Assembly (NCBI GenBank): GCA_963576785.1
Contig: OY756141.1
Location: forward strand, 620,001-684,000
Length of the DNA: 64,000 nt
Source of the DNA: Chlorophyllum brunneum
Taxonomy: Eukaryota > Basidiomycota > Agaricomycetes > Agaricales > Agaricaceae
Reading direction: 5' to 3'
The notes under the pieces are model-generated. The model did not search any database and was not told the DNA's origin. It was given only the letters and a program-made list of their open reading frames with translations. The position numbers and the translations under genes are program-made. Positions 48,092 through 59,500 of this stretch are shown here, in pieces. Numbering within the stretch: position 1 is the first letter of the stretch; each line of letters starts with the position of its first letter.

Positions 48092-49912
48092 ATGAGCTCA
48101 CCCAACAACGCAGCCGCTATACCTGCGAGCCCAATTGAAGAAAAAGAGAATGACGACTCATCTCATCCAGATACTTCGGGGGCTCCAGTACTGAATGAAT
48201 CGCAGCCCCCGGTACCGAATGGGTCGCAGCCCCCTGTCGATAAAAAGACTCGGCAGACGTTCCGCTTACGTCTCCTAGCGTTTTTCCTCATTGAAGCGGG
48301 ATTCATCGCATTGGCCGCTGTTTGTCTGGCCAAACCTGTTCCGCTGAACCTCCCCCTCCACCTCAGTGATGCGGAGGTCAAGGGTGGTTTCACAGTCATC
48401 TTCATCATCTGGCAAACTCTTGCCGTCTTTGCTGGGGGACACATTTTTGTTGATGCATTCAGTCGAGAGTGGTCGGTCCAGCTGGCACAAGTCTGGCCAC
48501 ACACAACCGACAGTGTCTCTACTATCACTTCTGGATTGTTAGATCGCACCGTCTACCTCCTTACAAAGAAAGCCAGTGGAACGTTCAAGCTTGCGTTCCT
48601 CGCTTCCCTTTCTTTTATGGCGTTTACTCAGCTGGCGCCTGGAACCATAAGCGCCGGTACTACCCTCATCGACCTCCCGGTCACCGCCCAGATTGGCAGA
48701 CTGGTCAGCAGTGTGTCTGCAGGCGGCGAACAGGCATTCCTTACCACACAGAATCGAGCCGACCTCGTCCTCCGACTCGAGCTGATCGAGCATTCCCCCT
48801 TCGGATTCCAGATGCCGCCAAACATGTTGACGGCTGTCCCAATGGTGAACCTGGGAAATTTGAATGGAACGCTAGAATACGACTCGGACATCGTCGAGTT
48901 TCAACACGATTGTCACTGGGAGGCACCGCAATTCTTCAGTAATTCAGGGCAAGTACTCGCGTCAGCCGCTGGCCAAGTGTGGTCAAATAGCCTCGTGACT
49001 GGACAAGGAAATACAGGTAAGCTATTAATTTCTGATTCCCTAAGGAAAGCTAACTTAGTCCCCCATGTAGCTTCCAGCATCACCCCGATGTCCCTTCTGA
49101 ATTTCTCAATCATGGAGAACGTCAGCACCTCCGCATTCTTCTTCGTCGGAGGAAATGGTACTTTCCACAATAGCAAAGTTACCCCTCCCACATCCTTCGC
49201 CATCGACCTTGGAACTTTACCGGCTACATTTGTTTCTCAAGGTGTTGGTGTGACGGTGGGTGGAGGACAATTTATTGGTCCTCTGGCAACCGTCCTCGTT
49301 TGCGACCCGCAGTTGAAAATCTCAGGTGGACGCGTCCGCGTTTCGCAAGCGGGTACACTCGACGTCATCTCTTCTGGAGGACCATCCATCGGGAACATTC
49401 CACCAAGCGCAGCCAACCTCATTTTTACGAATGCCCTCCAAATCGCCCTCATTGAGCTCGAACCACTGGAGCAATTCAATATCGTAAATAATGTCGCGTC
49501 GATCATGTTCATGCAAAATTCGTCTGTCGACTGGAATACTGCACAAAACATTCGTCCCCTAGACCTTGCGTCTATCAACAAGAATGTGGACACGTTCATG
49601 CTTTCCGCGGCAAAGGCCTTCATCGACGGGTACCGCAAGAATGGAACATCCACCGCCACCACCTTCGACCTGGAACCGATGCCTGCTACTGGACAGGAAC
49701 AACGGTTGGCGCTTACTACGTCTAAGGGGCTGTTTATCACAGCCGTTGTGCTGATCGTCATTGCCTTCATATTACTGTCTGCCCTTTGCTGGCTGGTACT
49801 GACCGAGAATAGGCATCCGTTTGATCTACACAGCGTATTCTCCATATACTCTGCGATCGGGCCAGACGATGGAAAGAGGACATCATTGTTGGTGCCCCCT
49901 CAACCGGCGTAG
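48092..49912 (+). CDS. Four-TM membrane protein, tandem copy B
   Basis: Exons 48092-49016 and 49071-49912 encode 588 residues, with the intron (GTAAGC...CATGTAG) at the same codon as in copy A. The unspliced frame happens to stay open, so an intron-retaining product 18 residues longer is possible. Layout matches copy A: polar N-terminus with a short Pro/Asn-rich insertion (ESQPPVPNGSQPPVDKK), three early membrane segments, a large glycosylation-rich domain and a last segment GLFITAVVLIVIAFILLSAL. Differences from copy A cluster in the N-terminal tail, around NFSIMENVSTSAFFF, and in the C-terminal tail. The central part of exon 2 is identical. Function unknown. Confidence 0.87.
   Translation: MSSPNNAAAIPASPIEEKENDDSSHPDTSGAPVLNESQPPVPNGSQPPVDKKTRQTFRLRLLAFFLIEAGFIALAAVCLAKPVPLNLPLHLSDAEVKGGFTVIFIIWQTLAVFAGGHIFVDAFSREWSVQLAQVWPHTTDSVSTITSGLLDRTVYLLTKKASGTFKLAFLASLSFMAFTQLAPGTISAGTTLIDLPVTAQIGRLVSSVSAGGEQAFLTTQNRADLVLRLELIEHSPFGFQMPPNMLTAVPMVNLGNLNGTLEYDSDIVEFQHDCHWEAPQFFSNSGQVLASAAGQVWSNSLVTGQGNTGKLLISDSLRKANLVPHVASSITPMSLLNFSIMENVSTSAFFFVGGNGTFHNSKVTPPTSFAIDLGTLPATFVSQGVGVTVGGGQFIGPLATVLVCDPQLKISGGRVRVSQAGTLDVISSGGPSIGNIPPSAANLIFTNALQIALIELEPLEQFNIVNNVASIMFMQNSSVDWNTAQNIRPLDLASINKNVDTFMLSAAKAFIDGYRKNGTSTATTFDLEPMPATGQEQRLALTTSKGLFITAVVLIVIAFILLSALCWLVLTENRHPFDLHSVFSIYSAIGPDDGKRTSLLVPPQPA
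49194..49539 (+). repeat. Identical tract shared with copy A
   Basis: Partner of 45788-46133; see that entry. Confidence 0.9.
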
Positions 49913-50062
49913 GATGGAAGAGAGATCAGCTTCATGCTCAAGGACGCAACGAGGCTGGGGATTTAGGTATTCTGTTTACTCCTCTACGACTATTCTATGC
50001 ACCGTTCCAGACGTATGATTCACGCACGCTACGCAATTCACCTTGTACATTAGTTTTTTTCC

Positions 50063-52113
50063 TTTGGGGACACGCCGTTACTTCAGAGTTCTACCGTTTT
50101 GAGAAAGCCACCTTAGCTATAAAGTCCCCTGTATGAAATCTATTTCGAACCTAGCAACCGTGAAGTCGAGTAAAACGTCATAGTCATCTTCGCTTTTTTG
50201 GCGGCGTACTTGCCATAAATCCTTGCTGATGCTGCTAGTTGGTCGAAATTTACCGTAGACAGTCCCTACGCTAAGTAGAAGTGATAACGTTATTACTCCC
50301 ACTGTCGATATATTTCTTTGATATCCTTAAACGCTCATCCTTCGGATATTAATGCAAAACTGGGCTGGAGGTTGAGCGCTGAGCCATGAATGGACGCTCG
50401 GGTACCACGTCGGAGTCTGCTGTCAACTGGGCTCTGTTGGAATCTGAGATTCAATCCACAGATGTTCCATGCCATTGTTCTTGGTGTCATTAACTTTTTA
50501 TTTCACAAAAATTTCATTATAGATATCATAGTATATCTGAATATAAATCCCCGTCCTTTTGCCTCCCAGTAAATTTCACTACGTTCCCTTCAACAGGCTC
50601 CACCTCGGTTCTTACTGGGAGACACTGTTTAAGTGATTCCAAAGCTGTAAAGTTGGTACTATCCGGCACGGCATCAAAGTGTCACCACGTTGATAGTTGG
50701 GAGGTATGTTCCTGACTAACTTAGGTCTTCAGCATCTCAAGGCTCTTCTTCGTTAATCATTGACAGAAACCTCAACTTCTATAGCACCAAGTGAGCCATC
50801 CATGTCCAATGCTAATAGCCTCTGAGCTCTACGAGCTACCTTCGTTTCGGCTGTTGTCAGCATAACAGAAGATCATACAGTCACCATTATCATCGCCCAC
50901 GGATAAATCAACCCAACGACAATCGTCCGTGGCACACCAAATTCTCGCGGGGTCTTTGTAGGGACACCGGTCCTTACAATCTTCAAGTTGCACATCGTAA
51001 AGGTCAAGACTCAAAGGTCCCCTATTGGCCGAACATCACCACATCCATCAACAAGGAATCGGATACACTCAGAAAGCCCATCATTCGGCGAGAGGGCTGA
51101 TCAGCGCTGATCATCTCCAAGAGACCCTTTGCCGACGCTACGGTGATCGTGTTACTTTGGCTGTGTTACCCTCCCTCTTTCGCGGTCAGCTTTGGCGTAG
51201 TGGGGACATCCGAGTAGTGCATTTTCTGTACTTCATGTCGATGAGTGCAGAAGTGCGTCATTGCCTAACACTCCACCACGGCGGATGAGATGGGTCGACG
51301 ACACAAGAAACGATTTCACATCCAGAGTTGCACTTACTCAATAGGTTCATCACGTTGAACACCCGACTGCTACATTTCAGCACCACACTTCGTCAGTGGT
51401 AATGTACATCAAATCCGAAAGTGCGCATCGTCACGGAAGTAAAGGTGGAGTATGCTGGGACGGGATCGGTACTGACAAGACCCGGAATGCGGGTGCAGTG
51501 CGGAGAGTTAGCGGTTTGAAGTGATCATTTATTCCAAATCATACGCGACACCAAGAATTGGACCCGTTTACGATCCACAGGCATTACAAGCACGACCCTA
51601 TGTGCTGGGCCATACTTGTGACCCATCCAGGTTATTTTTATCTCGAGGACCATTGTGAGTAGCCAATCAATATTTATCATGGATGAGAAGTTCTCATAAC
51701 GACTTCTACCTGTTAAGCGAGAACATCGTCCAGGTATCTGGTTAATGGTCAACTGACAGTTTCGAAAGCACCCGAAACCGGAGGGGAGCAATAGGAAATA
51801 ATTCGGTGTGAATTACCTATAGCTATGCTGTACGCCGTGTACGTCAATGGAGATGTCGCAAAGGCAACCTAAAATACTATGCGTTGGGTTCCGGGATTTA
51901 CGTTCTCTCGATAGTTGGAGTCGCTGGTTTAGTGGTGTACTCGGAATTGAGTTGGAGTTTGTCTCGTATTCTCGGATTTATAATTAGTAGCCGTGAAAGA
52001 AGAGAAGAGTGTCTGCAGAGCATATGCAACTACAACCAACTGCACCCGGACCATGGGAATGCACGAGGTCGCAGGACTTACAGTCTAGATGCGTAGTGAG
52101 CCTGTGAGTAGGG
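50063..52113. other. Gene-poor 2 kb with a Cys-rich frame
   Basis: No firm gene. On the minus strand at 50835-51014 a frame without an ATG but preceded by a possible acceptor (CCAATAG) encodes six cysteines spaced C-x3-C-x9-C-x4-C-x13-C-x3-C and then stops. No signal-peptide exon was found upstream. The rest is unremarkable. Confidence 0.35.
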
Positions 52114-52120
52114 TATAAAA
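52114..52120 (+). promoter_or_regulatory. TATA box of the cutinase gene
   Basis: TATAAAA lies 66 bases before the cutinase start codon, a plausible distance for a short leader. It suggests an inducible core promoter, as is usual for secreted hydrolases. Confidence 0.55.
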
Positions 52121-52185
52121 AGACAAACCGTGTCACCTCTTAAAGCTAACTCAAAACCTCATTCCTGTACGATCTCACAGCCGAC

Positions 52186-52892
52186 ATGTTAAAAACCAGT
52201 TTCCTCACCGTCGTTCTCTCTGCTCTTGCATACGCCGCTCCGCCTTTAGAGTCTCGCCAATCCTGCGCTGACGTCACAGTTGTCTTCGCCAGGGGCACAG
52301 GCGAGAGTGAACCTATTGGTTCAATCGTTGGACCGCCCTTCAGGAGTGCGCTCCAGGACGCGATCGGAGGGAGTTCGTTGAATTTCGTCGGTGTAGATTA
52401 CCCTGCTACTGTCGGTGGATTTTTGGAGGGTGGTGACCCTAATGGCGCTCGTACAATGGCTAACGATATCAATTCGTTTGCTAGCGCATGCCCAGATACT
52501 GCGATTGTCATGTCTGGCTATAGGTTTGTCGCAGTGTTCTTGAGTTATGGGTAGCGTTCAATTGATCGTTGATCCAAACAGTCAAGGAGCTCAGCTTGTG
52601 CATCTTGCCGCACCCCAGCTTTCTTCTTCCGTTCAGAATAGGGTTAACGCCGTTGTCGTCTTTGGTGACCCAGACAATGGCGACGGTTTCCCTGGTGGCC
52701 TGAATGGTCGCTCGATTACGTTCTGTGCACAAGGAGATGACATTTGCTTGGGAGGCGACATTATTCTCCCAGCTCATCTCAGTTACGGCGCTGTAAGATG
52801 TTGCATTACATTTGGACCACATTACAACTTGTACTAACCTTCCCTACCAGGATGCCGGCCAGGCTGCCGCCTTTGTGGCTTCTCACCTTTAA
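52186..52892 (+). CDS. Secreted cutinase (CE5)
   Basis: The enzyme should hydrolyse cutin or similar polyesters, or act as a CE5 esterase, outside the cell. Exons 52186-52523, 52582-52792 and 52851-52892 give 196 residues, normal for cutinases. MLKTSFLTVVLSALAYA is a signal peptide; a short propeptide ends near ESRQ. VVFARGTGESEPIGSIVGPP is the conserved N-terminal motif. The first intron splits the nucleophile elbow: GY-SQGAQ, with the catalytic Ser. The catalytic Asp lies in FCAQGDDICLGG and the catalytic His in PAHLSYG. Cysteines at the expected disulfide positions are present (SCADV, ASACPD, FCAQGDDIC). All three catalytic residues are intact. The final exon encodes DAGQAAAFVASHL. Confidence 0.95.
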
Positions 52893-54949
52893 GTGATACC
52901 AGTGGAATAGACCCTGAAATATTATATATATTAGGATATGAATTGAGCAAGTGCCTGATACCCTACCTGGATCTAACGAAACGGGTGGAGCTGGTGTATT
53001 CCAGTTTCTACAGAACAGTCGGCTATGTGATGGAGCCGAAGAGGAATACAGCCATATCACATGTATCTGCGAGGGCCTGGGTCATGATCGCGGCAACCCA
53101 ACACTGAGAGACAAAAAACGGGTGCTGGAACGGAAGGAATGCCTCTGTAAGCCTATCGTAGTGAGCTTCCCTCATAGAAGCTGGCGGAACTGAACCAACA
53201 TATGTGTAAGGCACCCGAGACGTCCTCTACCTCCTGAATGTTGCGCGCAGATGGGCAAAATGTCTTGACGTACGAGTAATTTGACTAAGTCAAGTGCCAA
53301 GAGAGTGAATGGAAATGGCAAACAGTGTGGTGGTCGACGTCAGAGGGGATCAGACCACCACGGTTATCCGACATGACCGATCCTCGCGTCAATTCAAAAT
53401 GGCATTGAGGGCTGGGTATTTGGAACCCAAGGGCATCCTGGCCGCTTTCTTCTGGCAGATCTGCGATTCAAACGGGGAGGGAAGCAGAGATCGCACAGTA
53501 GAAATAAAGCCAATGTATATCTGGGTTTGCTTCTGTGAATCGTTGTAGGACGAGAGAAGCAGTTTGGAGGTCGAAGATATCCAAGATCTGAAGAGGATAT
53601 GGTCAGATGAGATGGTTTGTGCAGTGAACAACCATTTGAAGTACAAAGAGAAGCGCACTACGTAGGCGCGCGAATCAATCGGTCAGCCAAGACCGATTTC
53701 TTAGGCCTTCGAGTACATGGAATGAGCGAAGTACTCACAGGTATGGATAGACACTTCCTCGGTTTGACTGCGACTCCACAGTTGTTAATCTACCTCAAGG
53801 CCAAAAGCGCAACCATCAGTCAGATCACCAAGTAAGGTGTTACAGCCGCGTTATCGTATTACTCTGCGCAAGATTGCTCGAATCGTGAGCAGTAGGGTAC
53901 TGTGGCGGTTTCTCTGTCCTTATACGAAACGCATGACAGATGGAAGGCGTGACTGGGAGCGGTTCGACTCTGGTTCATGATCAATACCCCAGACCACGGT
54001 GAACTAGCGGGGGAGATCGGGCGGGGGGGGCAGGGATGATACAGTAGTGCAGGAAGGGTTCTACCGCATATCAAAATCTTGCTATGGTGTCCGCATTCCA
54101 TGGATACAGTTCAGAAAAGAAATATTGCGCCTCGAGAATATAAGGGGTATCCAGGTATCATTCTGCCTCAGGTGATTCCAACAGAACAACATACCATGGG
54201 ATGGGTATGTCTCGCGCCGACGACCGACGATACTCTCCATGTTCGATGATCAGCTGTTCATTTACCTTCCTTCTGAAATTTCTGTCTGAATGTGATGAAC
54301 AGTTATTTTAGCATCGGCTGCGTCATACGAGGTCATAGTCCAGCTTCCCCATGCAAGGTCATCAGAAGTAAAGATGAAAATCAGGGAGGGTTAGACTTCC
54401 TTTAGATCCTCGGTAATGTCGTGTAAGGGTCTGGACGTAGAATAGTTTCTGGAGTGGGGATAGTGATTGTAAGGGGAAAAGCCTGCAAAGGGTTCCAACT
54501 TTTCATGATCCAATCAATCTTATCAATCAATGACTAGTAGTAAGCCGAGGTAATGCGAGGAAGGTGCAGACTATCTTTATGTTATCTGCGTGGAGACCTC
54601 GAAATCTCCAGTGACTGTTATATCCAATCTCTTCACGGTTTGGTTCATAGCCCGATGTCCCTGCAAAGGACTGTGAGAATGATACTCCGGGAACTGAGCT
54701 GGGCCCGTGAAATGGATCAGGAGTTCCCGAAACCACCTGGAACAATGGCAAGGGGACCCCACTGCGTTGAAACAACTTTTACCTTCAAGCTGCATATTGA
54801 TGTCGAAGAATGGCAACGGGGATGTCCTCCGACACTAACAAGACCAAACAAAGCCCCTCTGACACTTGCGTGGACAATTTTCCGGAGACGCCCCCCGAAG
54901 ACTTCTATTGACCGATAACTCTCATTTTCCTGATCACATATTCTGGGGA
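52893..54949. other. Gene-free 2 kb
   Basis: Open frames at 53309-53548 (+) and 54527-54918 (both strands) have no motif, no start context and no partner exon. A short G run lies at about 54022-54029. Nothing supported. Confidence 0.45.
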
Positions 54950-56575
54950 ATGCCAAAGATGTCGCAACATATACAACATCACCATCCCCAGCAACCACAA
55001 TATGTCCACTACACTGGTCCTCCCGGCACACAGCTCACCGTAGCACCCCAGGACACAACCAGACAGCCTCAGCCGACTCTTCAGCCTTCCCAACAACCAG
55101 CGCAACAGCAGCAATCCCCTCAGCAACAACAACCACAACCCACCGCGAGTACGAATGCGGTTGCTGGCCCAAGTACAAGCCCCCAGACCACGCCTTTGGT
55201 GGCAACTGGCGACTGGACCAAGGACCTCGTTCACTTGGCCAAAACTGCCGAGCTCAAGTAGGTGTTCAACGCGGCTCTGCCTTTGCAAGTTGTGACAGTA
55301 CTCTTTGCTTCAATGCCAAATGTCCATCGAACACGCGTTTAGCTCCTCCCTGTCACCTGGATTCGAATCTGCTCCTGATATTTTTCTTATTCGGCTGGAC
55401 CAGTTCGAAATCGAATCTCATCGTTCTCTCACCTAGAAAGCATGCATTGACGCTTCAATTGCATACGGCACATATACTGTCAGCACATGCTACTCTTGAC
55501 TCGAAGAGTAAGGCAATACAAGATATCCGCGAACAGAAGAACAAGTACGTGTCAACTATGCATACTTCGATACTGTTCCTAACATTACTCGGCAGATTGG
55601 ATAGCGAACGGACCAGTCTCCTGAACGCTTTGAGACAGGTATGAGCGCATTTTCTTCCACTGGAGGGCTTGCTGATTGAATAGTACATTTAATAGATTAA
55701 TGAAGATCGGGACAAGGTGAGGTTTATCAGCTTTCCGTCCGTCAACCATCACATAACTTAAATATTCTCCGAAATTCAGACTGACCTCATGGAGGTTTCC
55801 CTTGAAAAAGAGTATGTTCCAGCTGTCTCCTGTCTGGCCACGTTCACAAACCCTGGGCAGCTGCAATGACCTTCGGACCAAAATAACTCAACTTACCGAT
55901 GGAGAATATGCCATCGCAAAGCGAGACGTCGATAGATTACGACAAGAACTCGGTCAGCCACCACTACCAGGCCTTCAGGAAACGTTGGAGGAAAAAACCA
56001 CCCAGTGAGTTAGACCACCTATTTTCTCTCTTATGGGCGTATAGGCCCACGGCCTTAGCGCCACGACGCTCGTGTATTACCTCCGTGTTCCGTGCTCCGT
56101 TCTCCGTAACCTCTTCTTTTCGCCTGTGTCGGCACCATGAGTGTCATCCCCCTGTTTCTTCGAGGCTCGATTTCCATAAGCGGTAATCGCTATCTTATGG
56201 AATCCCTTAGCACCTCCACCATCAAGAAGACCGGAAAACATAGCGCCAGTCGAGCGCTATGAACCTCCGGGATTTCGTTTTCTCCTGCGCTACACGTATA
56301 TGTGATGCATTGCACCACAACCCCCATTGGAGTACCCTTGTTTCTAGCCGTCGAGCGCGTACCTATCCCTTCCGTAGCATTCTTAACTGACGAAAATCCT
56401 GTGTTCCAGATATCTCAACGAGCGGCGACTCAACGGCAATGAAGCTCAGGCGTCATCCAGTACCGCGAAGCGTCCTGCTACCGATCACCCAGAGGGCCAA
56501 CCAGTAACAGGAAAGCGACCGCGCGGTCGACCGAAAGGAAGCAAGAACAAAGCGAAATCAGCCGATGCTGCTTAA
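54950..56575 (+). CDS. AT-hook coiled-coil protein
   Basis: About seven exons splice in frame. The start is MPKMSQHIQHHHP at 54950 (or the Met three codons later). A His/Gln/Pro-rich region with poly-Gln runs is followed by GDWTKDLVHLAKTAELK. Next is an extended heptad-like coiled coil: KHALTLQLHTAHILSAHATL, SKSKAIQDIREQKNK, LDSERTSLLNALRQ, DLRTKITQLTDGEYAIAKRD and VDRLRQELG. The C-terminus after a long intron (about 56008-56410) reads YLNERRLNGNEAQ and ends with KRPRGRPKGSKNK, a perfect AT-hook, then KSADAA and TAA 56573-56575. This predicts a nuclear protein that binds the minor groove of A/T-rich DNA and dimerises. I do not recognise a named orthologue; a chromatin-complex subunit is likely but inferred. 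Confidence 0.78.
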
Positions 56576-59500
56576 ATGTTCTAGGCCCCTATTCTATTCA
56601 GATTACTGTCCCTGGTTTAGTGTTGTGAAGACGCTCGTGTGAGAGGATAGAGGTTAGCAAACGAAGATGGGTTTAGCCGCCGAGGCCTTTTGGGACGATG
56701 AGACATGTCCTAGAAGGAGGATGGCTGATCGTGGATGAGAGTTGAGAACGGCACGAGGAGCGCGCATGGGTCTGTTGGGTGGATTCATTGCGGCCTTCTC
56801 CCGCTTGCTTGCCCATGCCAGGAAGATGAAAGGGGAAGAAGCCTATCATTAACGCCTCCTAAACTTGGCCAACGTCCGTACATCGAGCTCGGAACACCAA
56901 GATCGATGCATGGGTCATCGTCTCCATCGGCATTCGGGCACTGACTGATCTCGTTTATTTGCATATCAGATAATGGACACTCAAAGGAACACTTTTCTCG
57001 ACCTTGCGACGGAATATACTTTTTTGGACTTCATATCACTTCCGTTTCCCATCGACAGGGGTGGCAATCCAACATGCTGCGGCGCGACACGGTTCTTGTT
57101 ACTTTCCCCTGAGTTACATCTAGTTCTTGATTCATTTCGCTTGTGTTATTGGTCGGCCGATCGGCGTCGTGTCTGTAGAGTTTTCAACTCAAGCTTGTAT
57201 CCGAAACCCCATAATTATTCTTATTTCACCCTACATCTGTATTGTGTTTTCGTATACTCATACACGCATGTCGCTTTAGCTATGATGAAATTTGTATGAG
57301 CGGAACCGCCTCCATCCGACTCGTACCCTCAAGCTGTCTAGCTACTATACAGTGCCGATTTCCTCGCCCGTCGTAGAGCTCATATCCATATCACACCAGA
57401 AGAAAAGCTGAGCTCAAGAGCTTCTTAGATGAAGGGGGGTCACTTCATGTCCCTCACATGAACAACACTTGTTACTGTATCCATCCTTAAGAGTACAGAA
57501 GTCTTGAAAAGTAAAGGTGTCGGGCCATACAAGGCCAAGAAAGGCATGTCGATCCAAGGCAAAGATTGACCCTCCCAAGTACTTGGTCCGTCAGCATCCT
57601 GACAGCCTAAATTCGCCACGCATGCAAGTGCCATTTCGGATAGACCCACGTCGGTTTGGAAGACCTGTCACACGAACAGTGGATTGCTTGACAGGTTCAT
57701 TCCAAAGAGAGACTGACGATGCAGTCGGACTCTTCGCGTTGAACTGACTGTGACCATCCCTCCCCAACTTGCCCCAACAAGGGATCTGATCTCTTGGTAC
57801 AATTTATTACGGCATCACGTCTGCTGTCCATCACGTCTATCAAAAATCTCAACTTCCACTGACTCCGCACTTGGTTTAGGTTAGAGAATTCCCTTTGATG
57901 GTTGATTTGCTGGCGGTAGTGAGATCCACGCGCGACGTGCGTCATCTTGCGAGGAGGGATTATTTGGTAGGAAGAAGGACACGTCGATGGCAGGAGACAC
58001 GAGAGGATGTTATTTCGACTTTTGGACAGCTGTAGATCCATGAATTGAATCTTGCTGCAGATTTTCGTGTGGAGCTTCATGAGCCTTCCAGACGTTGAAA
58101 GGGTTGTTTTGGTGTTCTATGTATGTACGTGGACAGCAATCCGTGATTAATGCAGAGATCTTGCTTCGGCTCATGAGTTCGGATGAAGTTTCAGGATCTG
58201 GGAACAGCAAAAATAGTAATCACCTGTCATAAATCAGAAAAAAATCCTCAGTTTGATGTCCACTAAGGTTTTCTTGGAGGAGTAGAAGAGGTCCTTAGCA
58301 TGTGCTTGAGATTGGTTTATTACCACTGGGATGTGTTGGATCTGACGAAGACACCCTAGTTTGTCTTCGCTGTCTGTGGTAGATGAACGACCTTTGGCCT
58401 AAAGCTAAAAGACAATTACCGTACATGAATGCCGATGATAAATGTGACCATCAAACGAGCTGAACTGGATCTAGCACTCGATGCATTTATCGTTCTCTGC
58501 TAGTAGTGTCGGGGATCTGAACCACGCTTCTCTGAAATGGACGGTCTGCTGAATTACTGTACCAGGGAAGACTGGTTCCGCACGAACCGCGAGTTTCTAC
58601 ATTGGGAGTCCCGAAGTACGGCTTTGTGTGTAGTGTCGGCATTAGGAGCGAACTCCAAAGAACAATAAATTTCGCCGTTAAACCTATGTGTGGTGCTTCT
58701 GATGCAGGGTAGACACGCTATGTTATTTCTAGCTGAATTCTCATCTCCCTTAGATTACGAAGCAGTGAATGTTAGATGGACCCTTTCAAAGCCTCATCCC
58801 TGAAATAAACATAAGATAAATTTAAGAATTGAATCAAATCACCGCGCAACCCTGAGGGCGCTTGCTGAACGGCCCTGAATGTGAAAAGCGGGCTTGAGTA
58901 ACCCGAGCCTTACGTGTTTGACGCGCCCCGTCCTTTAACAGAATGCTCATTTTGATCGCATTCGGCTGTTGAATCGGAGATGTTACATCAATATTGAAAA
59001 CTGAATGTTCCGTCGAGGAAATATACCGTCTTGGAACAAACCATGCTTGAGCAAGTCGTTTCCGAGCCTCAATCTTGCTTAGCTGTCAGTCTGAACTCGA
59101 ATGGCATGTCGATGTGTGATGGAGTATGCGTTATCCAGCCATTTCAAATTGTATTCAGCCACAAGCACCTCTTTTCCCAGTCTCCTCGAAATAATCAACC
59201 AATGTCACTCTGCATAAATAAAGCACGGTACGCACTCTTTCGTGAGGCCAGCACACGAGGTGCGCCGCCTCACACCCGAGTCTGACCCTGGGACAACATA
59301 CTTGAGCTTCGTCCTGTTGGTGGCGGCAGGGGAAAGCATGGGATGCCTGCTCATCCAAACTGATCCGCTTTGTCAAACCTTGGCAGTTCGACACGACTGA
59401 ACTTCGAGCTGACGCTGTCAAACGCTCCACAGGCACGCCCAGATCCATGTACATGAGTGAATCTCATGAGTAGCACAGTGGAAATCAAGCGGTGCGAACC

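Larger units (their letters stand above)
47283..50062 (+). repeat. Tandem segmental duplication, unit B
   Basis: Second unit, same orientation as 43965-46665. It includes about 800 bases of related upstream sequence, the whole paralogous gene and about 150 bases of related 3' sequence. Confidence 0.8.
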
